Origin: Nothopassalora personata
Lineage: Eukaryota > Ascomycota > Dothideomycetes > Mycosphaerellales > Mycosphaerellaceae
Length of the DNA stretch: 64,000 bases
Assembly (NCBI GenBank): GCA_033816765.1
Contig: CM066293.1
Span: 1,116,001-1,180,000 of the forward strand
Direction: 5' to 3'
This document shows positions 63,273 to 64,000 of this stretch, in pieces. A program made the position numbers and the translations under genes. The notes beneath the pieces were generated by a model, which worked only from the letters and a program-made list of their open reading frames with translations, searched no databases and had not been told where the DNA came from. Numbering within the stretch: position 1 is the stretch's first letter; the number at the start of each line of letters is the position of its first letter.

Positions 63273-64000
63273 TGTTGGCGTATGCGACTGTACATTTCCG
63301 ATTAGGTAGCGAATAAGCTATTAGCTCTACTGTAGGCTCAAAGCCGCCCCGGATTGGCGTTTCCGGAGGCAAAGTTCCGCCGAAGACCGAGCCTCGGTGT
63401 CGAGGCCGCAACCCTTTCTTTGCTCACTTCACATCCTCTTGATCTTTCCTTGTTGCACGAGTGAAACCCCATCGTGAGCCACCTCCACTCCAGATATTGT
63501 GCGAGTTTGGGCCTGTTCGGTCAGATTTTGCGTTCGCGGCGATGGCCGAAGCAGTAAGGCTTCACCAAACTCGTCTCCAGTGGGAAGGGACGTCGTCAGG
63601 AAGCCATCAACTAGCGCCGTCTGCTCAGCGGCCAATGAGAGAGCGGCGGCGAGGTCGAAATCTACAATCATGAACAAGCAGATTGACAAACACATGAAGA
63701 CGTTGTATTTCCACAGCGACAAAGCTAATGATATGTCACGCGCAGTTTCAGTCGTTTTCACGACACCACACGCAAGCAGCAACGAGGTCGCCATGGATAC
63801 ATTGGATACTCAAGACGAGACAAAGTAGGATCAACGAATGGTAGTGCAGGCCAAGCGGAAAGACACTCGGCATGGATATCGTTATTATTGCAGTAGACAG
63901 CTTTGAGGCACGATCCAAACTCACGAAGAGGGCACGAGGGAGTGGCAACATTGGCAAGATGCCATCCGAATGCGCACAGAAGGCACTGCGACTGAAGGCA
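63273..64000. other. Intergenic region at the right edge
   Basis: Only overlapping ORFs of 70-120 codons on both strands. A minus-strand ORF at 63429-63794 has hydrophobic stretches (LALSLWKYNVFMCLSICLFMIV), but no domain or intron evidence supports a gene. Confidence 0.35.

Overview
The window is nuclear DNA of a filamentous ascomycete (Pezizomycotina, most likely a Dothideomycete). The evidence is short introns of about 47-56 bases with GT..CTAAC/CTGAC..AG signals, fungal-type Atg26, Dbp3, COPI-alpha, Swd3 and CorA/Alr genes, and retroelements carrying C-to-T damage resembling repeat-induced point mutation (RIP).

Region 1 (1-16480) is a nested retroelement block. It starts inside a LINE with an intact ORF2 (APE endonuclease plus reverse transcriptase). 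Next is a heavily mutated Ty3/Gypsy relic (about 5294-9478) broken by two smaller LTR-like insertions, each with its own 5-bp target duplication. Last is a young chromovirus on the minus strand (9479-16338) with two identical 190-bp LTRs, a candidate self-priming primer-binding site, and gag, protease and pol in three frames. Its flanks do not match each other: the left one is RNase H code and the right one is a gag scrap from a different part of an element.

Region 2 (16481-63300) is gene territory. Confident genes, in order, are: Atg26-type sterol glucosyltransferase (+), an HExxH protein (+), F-box remnants (+), a DXD glycosyltransferase (-), coatomer alpha (-, three exons), a disordered nuclear-type protein (+), a secreted cupin (+), a poly-Asn membrane protein (-), Dbp3-type DEAD-box helicase (-), two F-box-like LPAEL proteins (-), a CorA/Alr Mg2+ transporter (-), a CCCH zinc-finger protein (-), a mucin-like type II membrane protein (+), a LysM-like protein (+), a tandem array of three F-box paralogs of which two are broken (-), a secreted GH93-like BNR protein (-), and Swd3/WDR5 of COMPASS (-).

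The genes do not form one pathway. Housekeeping genes (vesicle coat, ribosome biogenesis, chromatin, Mg2+ uptake) are mixed with surface, secreted and F-box genes typical of fungal accessory content. The most unusual material is in the transposon block: the mutation signature strongly favours CAG to TAG while CAA codons survive, and the chromovirus has several departures from the norm. Intron and start-codon choices below were made by eye from reading frame and splice consensus.
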